The notes beneath the pieces are model-generated. The model was not told where the DNA came from. It saw nothing but the letters and a program-made list of their open reading frames with translations, and did no database searches. From Sipunculus nudus (Eukaryota; Annelida; Sipuncula; Golfingiida; Sipunculidae): a DNA stretch of 64,000 nt. Within the stretch, counting starts at the first letter, position 1; every line of letters begins with the position of its first letter. Shown piece by piece: positions 40,675-45,324 of this stretch. The translations under genes were made by a program, and so were the position numbers. The stretch is from NCBI GenBank assembly GCA_026874595.1, contig CM049306.1, forward strand, positions 79,138,142 to 79,202,141, in the 5' to 3' direction.

Positions 40675-40706
<32 letters not shown>

Positions 40707-40708
40707 AA

Positions 40709-40744
<36 letters not shown>

Positions 40745-43700
40745 TCGAATACCTCTTTTCGAAAGTACCTACCATTTTTCATATTATTGTGAGTGCGCCT
40801 ATGGATGGTTCCCTTGTACCCTGGCCTGAATAGCTCTATAAACATTGTATTTTAATATAAATTGTCAAGGAAGTTTTGGTAAGGTAATGTATGCTTGTTA
40901 CTGAAATGTGTTTAATGTAATGCATGTGATTTGTACTCCAATGTGTATTGATTTATAATATAAATAAATAACCGCTATCCACAACAGGGCTATTCCGAAG
41001 ACGACAAGGTGCTTGTTACCCAGTCACCCATCGAGAACACCGTGGTTGATTTTTGGCGTTTGGTCTATGACTGCGAGTGCGGTGTCATCCTGGCCCTTAA
41101 TGAAACTGATATTGACGTATGTTAATATATATATTTTTTAACTCTTTGAATAACGCTCGAACTAAGTATGTACTATTCTCGACAAAATATCATAACTGTT
41201 TACCAGTAATTATTATATCAACAGGAATTTTCCACATAGCATTCTGCACATGAGCCATGATACAGGTTGCAAGCTACGAAGATAATAGGATCATTTCCTG
41301 CAGGGTACAAGTCAATGGATTAAACTAGAAGGGGATAACCTGTGCCTTTGCATGTGGTTGTAATTACAAAAACGTAATGCATTAAAGTATGGTTATAAGC
41401 TATAGTGCAACTTCCTTTCATCGTTCCTTTCACCGAGAAAAATAAAATCGTTATATTCTTCCAGATCGAGAAATTGAAAACTTAAAGAGGAACAACATAT
41501 TCTAACATGTTATTATAAGTATATGACTCCATTTACCAGTTTAGTATTTCTTCAATGGCAATTCGTTAAACCCCGTTTAAAGTATCAGGAAGAAAAACGA
41601 TATTGATGTCCTTTGAGATAGTAATAGAACTTGGCAATGGAAAAAATGCAAAAGTTTGGGATTCTAAACTTCATTTATAAAACATGTCTTTAAGGTAAGA
41701 ACTCTTATATCTCTTTGGCTGAGAATACACTGTGACAATGACAGAAAACAAAGGTGTTTGTTGTAGGATTACCCAGGTTATTTGCCAGAGGAGGAGCAGG
41801 TTTATGGCTGTTTTGAGGTGACCCCCCTTTCATGTGAAAAGACCGGGAATTACATCAAAAGGAAACTAATGCTAAAAAGAAAGGCAAGTTTTAAGACTGT
41901 GCGTTAGTTCTTTTATAATAATGTTGCTTATGGGTTGTTGAATAACCTTTTTTGTTATGTTCATTGTAAGATATTTTAACTTACCACCAGACTTTGCTGG
42001 TCTGAATGTGATTAGTAATTCAACATTGTCGTCTAATTAAAGCAGGGAACTGGTTTTGGTAAATGAAAATATTGCACTGTTACTCAATCCCTTTTCCGTT
42101 AAATAATTTTAGAATCGCAAGAACTGGTGGCTTTCAGTGTGTATGATATCCCTTGAGGGATTATTATGACAAGATCTCAAACAACAAGAATCAACTCTTG
42201 CCAAGTACAGGATCATATGACGTATCCATAGATGAACACTAGATATTTTTTTGGGGGGGGGGGGGACCTCGTAGTCAGGGCGACAAGGGTATTCCATATT
42301 ATGAATATCAAGGAAATGAATAATAAAGAAAACGTTTTCACTTTGCTTGGCCATATGATATTCTATACTTTATTCAGGGATACGATGTTAGTAGACTTTA
42401 ATTCTGATGTCAGAGATGATGCTTGATAGGGAACCATACAGAAAAATTGACCATAAAAATTTATTTCCTCTTTGCGTAATTCAGTGAATAGACGAAGCAG
42501 ACAATTAAAAATAAAGATAAAAATAAAACCTCCATGATGAGAATAAATACGATATCCCTGTAAAATATAGTGTATACTATTTGGAAGTCTAAACGTTTAC
42601 GTGTGGGCAAACTAACTTTCTTTAATTAATTTTATTAAGGAGGAAGAGTTGGTTGTGTATCACATCAGGCCCCAAACAATGCCAACACCACAGGAACTGC
42701 CGGAAATCCCCACCATGTTGTCTGTGCTGGAAGAGATCAACAACCTAAAGAGGGACGCGGACGAAAACGGCTTGTTGATCCACTGCCAGTGAGTAGAAGA
42801 AGATATTTATAACCACAATGTTTTAAGAATAGAGCAAATATCAGTAACTATACACTAAATTATGCAGATTGCTAAGATGTTCATTGAAAATGGAGTACAT
42901 GTTTCGGGGAGACGTAGACACAATCAGAAGGGACTCATCTCTGCACAAATGCATCAACATACCTCTGCAACCATGAAATTCCATCTACCCTTGGTCAGAA
43001 TTCAAAACCCATAGTTTTATAAGAGTGTTCATTAAAATTGAAATGACTGCTCTTACACACATTTCAATAAGTACAATTATAGTACTTATTTTAGGATCCT
43101 CGCCCAAGTGCCTGACTGGGTCACAGAAACCAGAACCGCTCTGTTCCTGTTTTTACCGCATCGAACATCCGAATACCATACGATATATCATAAATGTTTC
43201 TTTAATTTAACTTTCATCTTACCTGTTAGTCCTGTATATCATGTAACCATATGTTGCATGTTGCTGTCTTGATTTGTTTCTTGTGAACACTACACATTAC
43301 ATCTATAGAAACTGTTACTCAGATCCCCTAATGACTGCAAAAGGCGTTGAGTATTATATTCGCAAATGTTAACTTAACATACACTATTATTGCATGCAAA
43401 ATATAACATCCTATTTTTACAACTGGTCGGAGACATTTTCCAGTATTATTTACCCTCCCTCCCACTGTGCTAACAAAAAAAACTGACTCCGTTGAACCTA
43501 AATTTCTTGTTGGAAGTAAACATTTTTCGATCATTTCAGACAAGGCGTTGAGTTTTCGGGGTTGTTCTGTGTCCTCGGCATCGTTATTGAAAAGATCAAC
43601 CACGAGCAGGAGGTGGGAGTTTTCCACGCTGTCAAACAAGCCAGGCTCAGCAGACCAGAGTTCATCACCTCAATGGTAGGTTGTTGTATATTTACAAATA

Positions 43701-44010
43701 ACATATACACAACACTATGTACATTCATATGTATTTGTTACAACATTTGTACAAGTAAACTCGTTTCTCCCATGTATCACACATCTTGTCAAAATATAGC
43801 ACACACAATGCAAAAAAAAAACACACGAATAGCCTCTTAGGTAAAAGTAATGATATACAAATAGTTATCAGTGTTATTATATATATAATTATATATATAA
43901 CGATTTTTTTACAGGACCAGTACAAGTGGCTTCATCAGGCAGCGGGCGCCTACATCGAGACATTGACAACATATGCAAATTTTCAAACGCCTGAGTCCCC
44001 TGTAAAATAA
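9315..44010 (+). CDS. receptor-type protein tyrosine phosphatase with MEGF-like EGF repeats and a fucolectin-like domain (35 coding exons)
   Basis: The spliced model is 4584 nt, 1527 residues. Residues 1-24 are a signal peptide, 27-436 EGF-like repeats, 437-584 a fucolectin/F5-8C-like domain, 585-880 further EGF-like repeats, about 891-914 a transmembrane helix followed by basic residues, then PTP D1 and D2. D1 has KNRF, YDHSR, WPDHG (Asp1142) and [10 protein letters not shown] (Cys1174, Arg1180), so it should hydrolyse phosphotyrosine at the inner membrane face. D2 has HCQQGVEFSG (Cys1450, Phe at the Arg position) and no WPD loop, so it should be inactive. Ectodomain introns are nearly all phase 1, which allows exon shuffling. 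The ligand is unknown; EGF repeats plus a lectin-type fold suggest surface recognition, which is inference. Exon borders were set by GT/GC-AG sites, frame and family alignment. Confidence 0.87.
9844..10547. mobile_element. MITE with ~65-bp terminal inverted repeats, nested in the mariner-like element
   Basis: The left arm (9844-9908) begins ttataaggttgttagtcttt. The right arm (10483-10547) is its near-perfect reverse complement, with only a handful of mismatches. The ~570-bp interior includes a (GACT)n run near 10008-10033 and no recognisable protein. No clear target duplication is visible. Its superfamily cannot be assigned from the termini. Confidence 0.75.
10600..10905 (+). pseudogene. mariner/Tc1-type transposase N-terminal remnant
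   Basis: Across frames the region encodes RSVNMVIKL, then [20 protein letters not shown], then [20 protein letters not shown] and [13 protein letters not shown]. These match the GRPR-linker and second helix-turn-helix of Tc1/mariner/IS630-type transposases. A one-base frameshift lies in the T10 run at about 10782-10791, and a stop occurs at 10903. Nothing of the DDE/D catalytic core follows. Confidence 0.7.
11230..11285. repeat. (TA)n microsatellite
   Basis: TA run immediately to the right of the mariner-like element and about 35 bp before exon 2. Confidence 0.95.
11320..11406 (+). CDS. exon 2: first EGF-like repeat
   Basis: It encodes residues 27-55 ([15 protein letters not shown]..., six Cys). 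The acceptor acaatacag and donor gtgagt give phase 1-1, 87 nt. Confidence 0.85.
11515..11619 (+). CDS. exon 3: EGF-like repeat, GC donor
   Basis: It encodes [18 protein letters not shown] and the rest of the repeat, 105 nt, phase 1-1. The donor is AAAG|GCAAGT, a strong GC-AG type site; no GT in the vicinity keeps the frame. The following exon starts with the usual G|GT-TGC. Confidence 0.82.
11620..13363 (+). other. intron 3, with possible hAT-like remnant
   Basis: The 1.7-kb intron contains the inverted-repeat candidate at 11989-12427. At about 12862-13080 it also contains sequence that reappears in intron 4 at about 15180-15400. Confidence 0.6.
11989..12427. mobile_element. possible hAT-type MITE remnant
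   Basis: The left end cagtgttgcagtcgaatcc and the reverse complement of the right end ctgtgatgtaggactcgagtcc resemble each other and hAT-type CAGTGNTG termini. Subterminal gactcgagtcc-like motifs recur. No matching 8-bp flanking duplication is evident, so this is tentative. Confidence 0.4.
13364..13462 (+). CDS. exon 4: EGF-like repeat
   Basis: It encodes [18 protein letters not shown] and the rest of a MEGF-like repeat (residues 91-123). Phase 1-1, 99 nt, acceptor ttctttag. Confidence 0.86.
13463..16250 (+). other. intron 4, no gene
   Basis: This 2.8-kb intron contains a ~220-bp stretch at 15180-15400 paralogous to 12862-13080 of intron 3. That suggests exons 4 and 5 arose by tandem duplication. 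Nothing else is supported. Confidence 0.55.
16251..16352 (+). CDS. exon 5: EGF-like repeat
   Basis: It encodes [18 protein letters not shown] and the rest of the repeat, including an NGT sequon. Phase 1-1, 102 nt. Confidence 0.86.
16572..16673 (+). CDS. exon 6: EGF-like repeat, type A copy 1
   Basis: It encodes [18 protein letters not shown] and then GGNRTCH..., phase 1-1, 102 nt. Two N-glycosylation sequons (NKS, NRT) are present. Confidence 0.87.
17803..17904 (+). CDS. exon 7: EGF-like repeat, type B copy 1
   Basis: It encodes [18 protein letters not shown] and then [11 protein letters not shown]..., phase 1-1, 102 nt, with one NRT sequon. Confidence 0.87.
18769..18870 (+). CDS. exon 8: EGF-like repeat, type A copy 2
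   Basis: It encodes [18 protein letters not shown] and then GGNRTCH..., phase 1-1, 102 nt. The NKS sequon of copy 1 is lost and NRT is kept. Confidence 0.87.
20036..20137 (+). CDS. exon 9: EGF-like repeat, type B copy 2
   Basis: It encodes [18 protein letters not shown] and then the same [11 protein letters not shown] tail as exon 7. The last ~40 nt and the donor region are identical between the two. Confidence 0.87.
21056..21157 (+). CDS. exon 10: EGF-like repeat, type A copy 3
   Basis: It encodes [18 protein letters not shown] and the rest of the repeat, phase 1-1, 102 nt. The sequon pattern is reversed relative to exon 8: NKS kept, NRT changed to NRA. Confidence 0.87.
21158..22649 (+). 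other. intron 10: duplicated start, then unique sequence
   Basis: The first ~240 bp match introns 8 and 6. From about 21400 the sequence is unrelated to the other copies. A single pogo-like terminus (tagtgaaacctgtgtaaaat, about 21821) is visible without a partner. No gene is seen. Confidence 0.55.
22650..22751 (+). CDS. exon 11: EGF-like repeat, diverged type B
   Basis: It encodes [18 protein letters not shown] and then [11 protein letters not shown]..., phase 1-1, 102 nt. It is the most diverged B copy but keeps the NRTSG tail. Confidence 0.86.
22813..22862. repeat. (GATA)n microsatellite
   Basis: Imperfect GATA/GACA tetranucleotide run in intron 11. Confidence 0.9.
23043..23140 (+). pseudogene. 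decayed type B EGF exon
   Basis: The 3' two thirds encode [20 protein letters not shown] and then YCIS, clearly a B-type repeat, and end at a donor-like gtacga. The 5' part between the first two Cys codons is 5 nt shorter than in exons 7 and 9, so it is frameshifted. There is also no good AG acceptor in register. It lies between exons 11 and 12. Inclusion would break the frame, so it is probably skipped and dead. Confidence 0.75.
23253..23477 (+). CDS. exon 12: double EGF-like exon
   Basis: It encodes residues 362-436, two EGF-like repeats in one exon ([18 protein letters not shown]..., then [16 protein letters not shown]...), 225 nt, phase 1-1. The acceptor is gattgctcag. Confidence 0.87.
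23478..25374 (+). other. intron 12 with diverged tandem repeat
   Basis: At about 23610-23990 two related stretches occur, each with g(a/g)(a/g)gtactgcatattct followed by an aattygata motif, roughly 230 bp apart. A 107-codon open frame lies at 24713-25036. No other element is recognised. Confidence 0.5.
24713..25036 (+). other. unassigned open frame in intron 12
   Basis: An intronic frame of about 107 codons with balanced composition (contains [20 protein letters not shown] and [20 protein letters not shown]). It starts at a non-ATG codon and has no signal, motif or family I recognise. It could be a fragment of a transposon-borne gene or chance. Confidence 0.25.
25375..25602 (+). CDS. exon 13: fucolectin-like domain, first half
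   Basis: It encodes residues 437-512. The opening [13 protein letters not shown] matches the LA.GK.A.QS start of FTP/F5-8C domains. [20 protein letters not shown] matches the hallmark PWW.VDLG..Y.V. The stretch that normally carries the ITNR-x-DCC fucose-binding motif reads [10 protein letters not shown], so fucose binding by the classical residues is doubtful. 228 nt, phase 1-1. Confidence 0.83.
25855..25897. repeat. (TA)n microsatellite abutting exon 14 acceptor
   Basis: The TA run ends six bases before the exon 14 acceptor and replaces the usual pyrimidine tract. Confidence 0.93.
25904..26119 (+). CDS. exon 14: fucolectin-like domain, second half
   Basis: It encodes residues 513-584, including [16 protein letters not shown] and [11 protein letters not shown]. 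The last is the family's C-terminal LCEVEVYG-like strand. 216 nt, phase 1-1. The acceptor is tatactacag directly after a TA microsatellite. Confidence 0.83.
26312..26446 (+). CDS. exon 15: EGF-like repeat
   Basis: It encodes residues 585-629 ([20 protein letters not shown]...[15 protein letters not shown]), 135 nt, phase 1-1. The donor is AAAA|gtaata. Confidence 0.83.
26690..28880 (+). repeat. ~335-bp tandem units (seven copies)
   Basis: The marker ggtctctgttacccatat (one copy agatctctg) recurs at 26751, 27089, 27427, 27741, 28085, 28425 and 28753, giving spacings of 338, 338, 314, 344, 340 and 328. Each unit also holds atggtcatgatttttggcat (or a variant) and a GGTGGCGCCACC-type palindrome. 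Open frames through these units follow the repeat and are not genes. Confidence 0.92.
28950..29760 (+). repeat. ~285-bp tandem units (three copies)
   Basis: The marker tctcgggaaccgtttgaccg and close variants occur near 28963, 29230 and 29517. Each is followed by ccaaaattttgcatgtgta-like text, cagcgtctgtctgtt and, in two units, aggtggcgccacct. It is a second repeat type within the same element. Confidence 0.88.
30386..30694 (+). CDS. exon 16: multi-EGF exon
   Basis: It encodes residues 630-732, the largest exon (309 nt, phase 1-1), with about two and a half EGF-like units ([33 protein letters not shown]). The acceptor is atgtatcttag. Confidence 0.87.
30990..31214 (+). CDS. exon 17: double EGF-like exon
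   Basis: It encodes residues 733-807 ([48 protein letters not shown]), 225 nt, phase 1-1. Confidence 0.88.
31215..33746 (+). other. intron 17
   Basis: The 2.5-kb intron contains a poly(C) stretch near 32167-32182 and the MITE dimer at 32550-33194. No other supported feature is seen. Confidence 0.55.
32550..33194. mobile_element. TTAA-flanked MITE dimer
   Basis: The left end TTAAGCTGCGTGTCCACT is the inverse of the right end AGTGGACACGCAGCTTAA. Similarity extends inward through gttttaaatcgcgcata and a-gaaggagtgtgtccac. The block is repeated: forward arms at about 32563-32700 and 32880-33020, reverse arms at about 32820-32880 and 33050-33194. A TIR-like aagtggac sits in the middle (32872). 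A further partial TIR copy lies at 32534-32550. TTAA at both ends suggests piggyBac-type mobilisation. The apparent open frames on both strands are palindrome artefacts. Confidence 0.78.
33747..33965 (+). CDS. exon 18: last EGF-like repeats
   Basis: It encodes residues 808-880 ([48 protein letters not shown]), 219 nt, phase 1-1. It is the last ectodomain exon before the membrane span. Confidence 0.88.
34306..34414 (+). CDS. exon 19: transmembrane segment
   Basis: It encodes residues 881-916. The stretch from about Thr891 to Val914 ([20 protein letters not shown], then LLIV) is hydrophobic and is followed by WFR-RRGR, a stop-transfer pattern. The intron phase changes from 1 to 2 here, where the cytoplasmic part begins. 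Confidence 0.88.
34641..34693 (+). CDS. exon 20: basic juxtamembrane segment
   Basis: This 53-nt exon encodes [18 protein letters not shown], phase 2 to phase 1. Confidence 0.82.
35011..35165 (+). CDS. exon 21: wedge region before PTP D1
   Basis: It encodes [20 protein letters not shown] and then [20 protein letters not shown], matching the helical wedge that precedes RPTP D1 domains. 155 nt, phase 1 to 0. Confidence 0.83.
35364..35451 (+). CDS. exon 22: PTP D1, pTyr loop
   Basis: It encodes [20 protein letters not shown] and then KNRFTNVIA. The usual KNRY is KNRF, which keeps an aromatic residue. 88 nt, phase 0 to 1. Confidence 0.87.
35780..35847 (+). CDS. exon 23: PTP D1, YDHSR motif
   Basis: It encodes [20 protein letters not shown] and then YMN, a canonical PTP segment. 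68 nt, phase 1 to 0. Confidence 0.88.
36143..36179 (+). CDS. exon 24: PTP D1 micro-exon
   Basis: This 37-nt exon encodes [12 protein letters not shown]. With exon 25 it gives the FIAAQGP motif. Confidence 0.86.
36588..36685 (+). CDS. exon 25: PTP D1 core
   Basis: It encodes [20 protein letters not shown] and then [13 protein letters not shown]. The family's DFW is DFV here. 98 nt, phase 1 to 0. Confidence 0.88.
36842..36967 (+). CDS. exon 26: PTP D1 core
   Basis: It encodes [20 protein letters not shown] and onward to ISRQLILEK, with the conserved KC..YWP. 126 nt, phase 0. Confidence 0.88.
37559..37707 (+). CDS. exon 27: PTP D1, WPD loop and catalytic Cys
   Basis: It encodes [15 protein letters not shown] (general acid Asp1142) and ends with TVVHC, the catalytic Cys1174. 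The intron falls in the next Ser codon, phase 2. The 149-nt length equals the matching D2 exon 33. Confidence 0.9.
37838..38179. mobile_element. small MITE in intron 27 (CCAGTAGGCA ends)
   Basis: The left end CCAGTAGGCA is exactly inverted at the right end TGCCTACTGG. The 342-bp interior is built of repeated aacattgattcaa and tcaatattga motifs that form many short palindromes. It separates the two exons that carry the D1 P-loop. No target duplication is clear. Confidence 0.72.
38425..38560 (+). CDS. exon 28: PTP D1, P-loop remainder
   Basis: It encodes [20 protein letters not shown] and onward to RVLMVQSL, completing [10 protein letters not shown] with Arg1180. The 136-nt length equals D2 exon 34. 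Confidence 0.9.
39139..39264 (+). CDS. exon 29: end of D1, start of D2 linker
   Basis: It encodes [20 protein letters not shown] and onward to LATQYE. The acceptor AAAAG|AGTCAG was chosen over the AG six bases downstream (tcag, 39144) because MVQSLSQYVFIH then has the exact family spacing, with the Q-loop Gln kept. 126 nt, phase 0. Confidence 0.83.
39519..39537. repeat. poly(C) tract in intron 29
   Basis: Run of C in the intron between exons 29 and 30. Confidence 0.85.
39858..40028 (+). CDS. exon 30: PTP D2, N-terminal part
   Basis: It encodes [20 protein letters not shown] and onward to [16 protein letters not shown] is retained, but the KNRY/YDHSR equivalents are degraded. 171 nt, phase 0. 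Confidence 0.84.
40674..40741. repeat. (TG)n-(TA)n compound microsatellite
   Basis: TG repeats pass into TA repeats in intron 30. Confidence 0.92.
40988..41116 (+). CDS. exon 31: PTP D2 core
   Basis: It encodes [20 protein letters not shown] and then [23 protein letters not shown] has become QSP; DFW is intact. 129 nt, phase 0. Confidence 0.88.
41767..41883 (+). CDS. exon 32: PTP D2 core, GC donor
   Basis: It encodes [20 protein letters not shown] and onward to KLMLKRK; the family's YWP is YLP. The donor is GAAAG|GCAAGT, the second GC-AG intron in the gene. 117 nt, phase 0. Confidence 0.84.
42640..42788 (+). CDS. exon 33: PTP D2, region without WPD loop
   Basis: It encodes [20 protein letters not shown] and onward to GLLIHC plus two bases. 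The WPD loop is replaced by a proline-rich stretch. The exon ends after the P-loop Cys (Cys1450) in phase 2, as exon 27 does. Confidence 0.88.
43540..43675 (+). CDS. exon 34: PTP D2, degenerate P-loop
   Basis: It encodes [20 protein letters not shown] and onward to RPEFITSM. The P-loop is HCQQGVEFSG, with Phe1456 where the phosphate-binding Arg should be. This predicts no catalysis. Confidence 0.88.
43915..44010 (+). CDS. exon 35: C-terminus and stop codon
   Basis: It encodes [20 protein letters not shown] and then [11 protein letters not shown], with TAA at 44008-44010. The short tail after the last PTP helix fits the family. Confidence 0.9.
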   Translation, partial: DQYKWLHQAAGAYIETLTTYANFQTPESPVK

Positions 44011-44479
44011 TTTATATGAGGATTCTTGTTCATTGCTCAAAAAGGTTAAGCATCTTTCACATTTACTCAGAATTAAAGATTATGTATATATATTTACATC
44101 ATGTCATAGAATGGTCATATATTACATACACGCAATTTTTTAACTTAACTTTTGTCATTTTATGTCACTGATAACAGGTTTATTTTGTGAAAGAAATGTC
44201 ATCCTGATAATTTCATATCTTGATTTTTTATACATATTCAGCAGTAGAATACGACATGTTTTACACAGTTGAAATTATTTTTTGATATCCCACACAATAC
44301 CTCTTAATATTACAATAATTTTTAATGACCAACTTCCTTTGAATTCAATCACCGTGCCGTTTTGTGATTTCCAAAATTATTTCGTAAAAACCCAACGAAA
44401 GTGTGCTAAGCCAGTCTGTGGTGACTGCGTCATTAAATGTTATTTAATGTTCAACATTCGATCATTTATACAAAATAAA
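44011..44479 (+). promoter_or_regulatory. likely 3' UTR with candidate poly(A) signals
   Basis: ATTAAA at 44072-44077 and AATAAA at 44474-44479 are the plausible polyadenylation hexamers after the stop. In AT-rich DNA either could be chance. Confidence 0.4.
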
Positions 44480-44910
44480 ATCAAATAATAACAAAAATCA
44501 TTATTAATTATGTTTTCCAAAATTATATCTTTGGTTTGTCATTCAGTGTTATGGGTAGATCGGTATTAAAGGTAAAGATATTCAGTTTGGCATATTTACG
44601 ATATTTTGTAACTCAACATTATCTGAATTGTTTGAATCTATTGTTTGAATGGGAATATACACTGAGTTATGATAGTTATCAAACTGAAAGACCGGTGTAC
44701 AACTGAAATGTATATGTTATGCCTTATATTTCGGCAAGGGCAGTTAGCTTGATATATTTTACTCGAGTGCCTGTTTTTATATACTGGTCACATTGATACG
44801 TAATACCCTGTATCACTAGACAACATATGGCTGGTAAGCTGGTACACTTTGTATGATGAAATTCATTTTTAAAGTCTATGGGAGGAAAAAGACATGCTCA
44901 TCTTTTATTA

Positions 44911-45324
44911 TCTCCGCCAAGCGGCGGGGCTGTATTTTTTTTTTTTTTTTTTTTTTGGTGTTGGTTTGTCTGTGTATTTGGCTGTTAGCAACATCACTCA
45001 AAAAGTTATTAACGTATTTTGATGAAATTTTCAGGATAGCTCGACAATGATACAAGGAAACATTGATTAAATGTTGTGGTTATGGGGTTTTATAGCATAT
45101 TCGGATACACGGCGGCGTAGCATGTGGCGATATGACCATCTTTGGAGTGCGTGTCGTGACGTAACACGTGACGTCATTGGGGACGTTTCCCTGAAAGGTG
45201 TCAGTAAATCAACGTACAGCATGGCAGCCATTTTTATAAGGACAAATTTTGCATTTCTGACAATACCATATGGGGGATATGGGCTGCCTTAGCGGAGGTC
45301 AGTGCTCTCTGAGCACATTTCTAG
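44911..45324 (+). mobile_element. non-autonomous Helitron, 414 bp, complete
   Basis: It begins TCTCCGCC after an A and ends with a hairpin GTGCTC-TCT-GAGCAC (45302-45316), a short gap and CTAG before a T. The 5' TC, the 3' hairpin, the CTRR end and the A/T insertion site are the defining Helitron features. A T-run lies near 44936-44956. No Rep/helicase is encoded. Confidence 0.88.
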
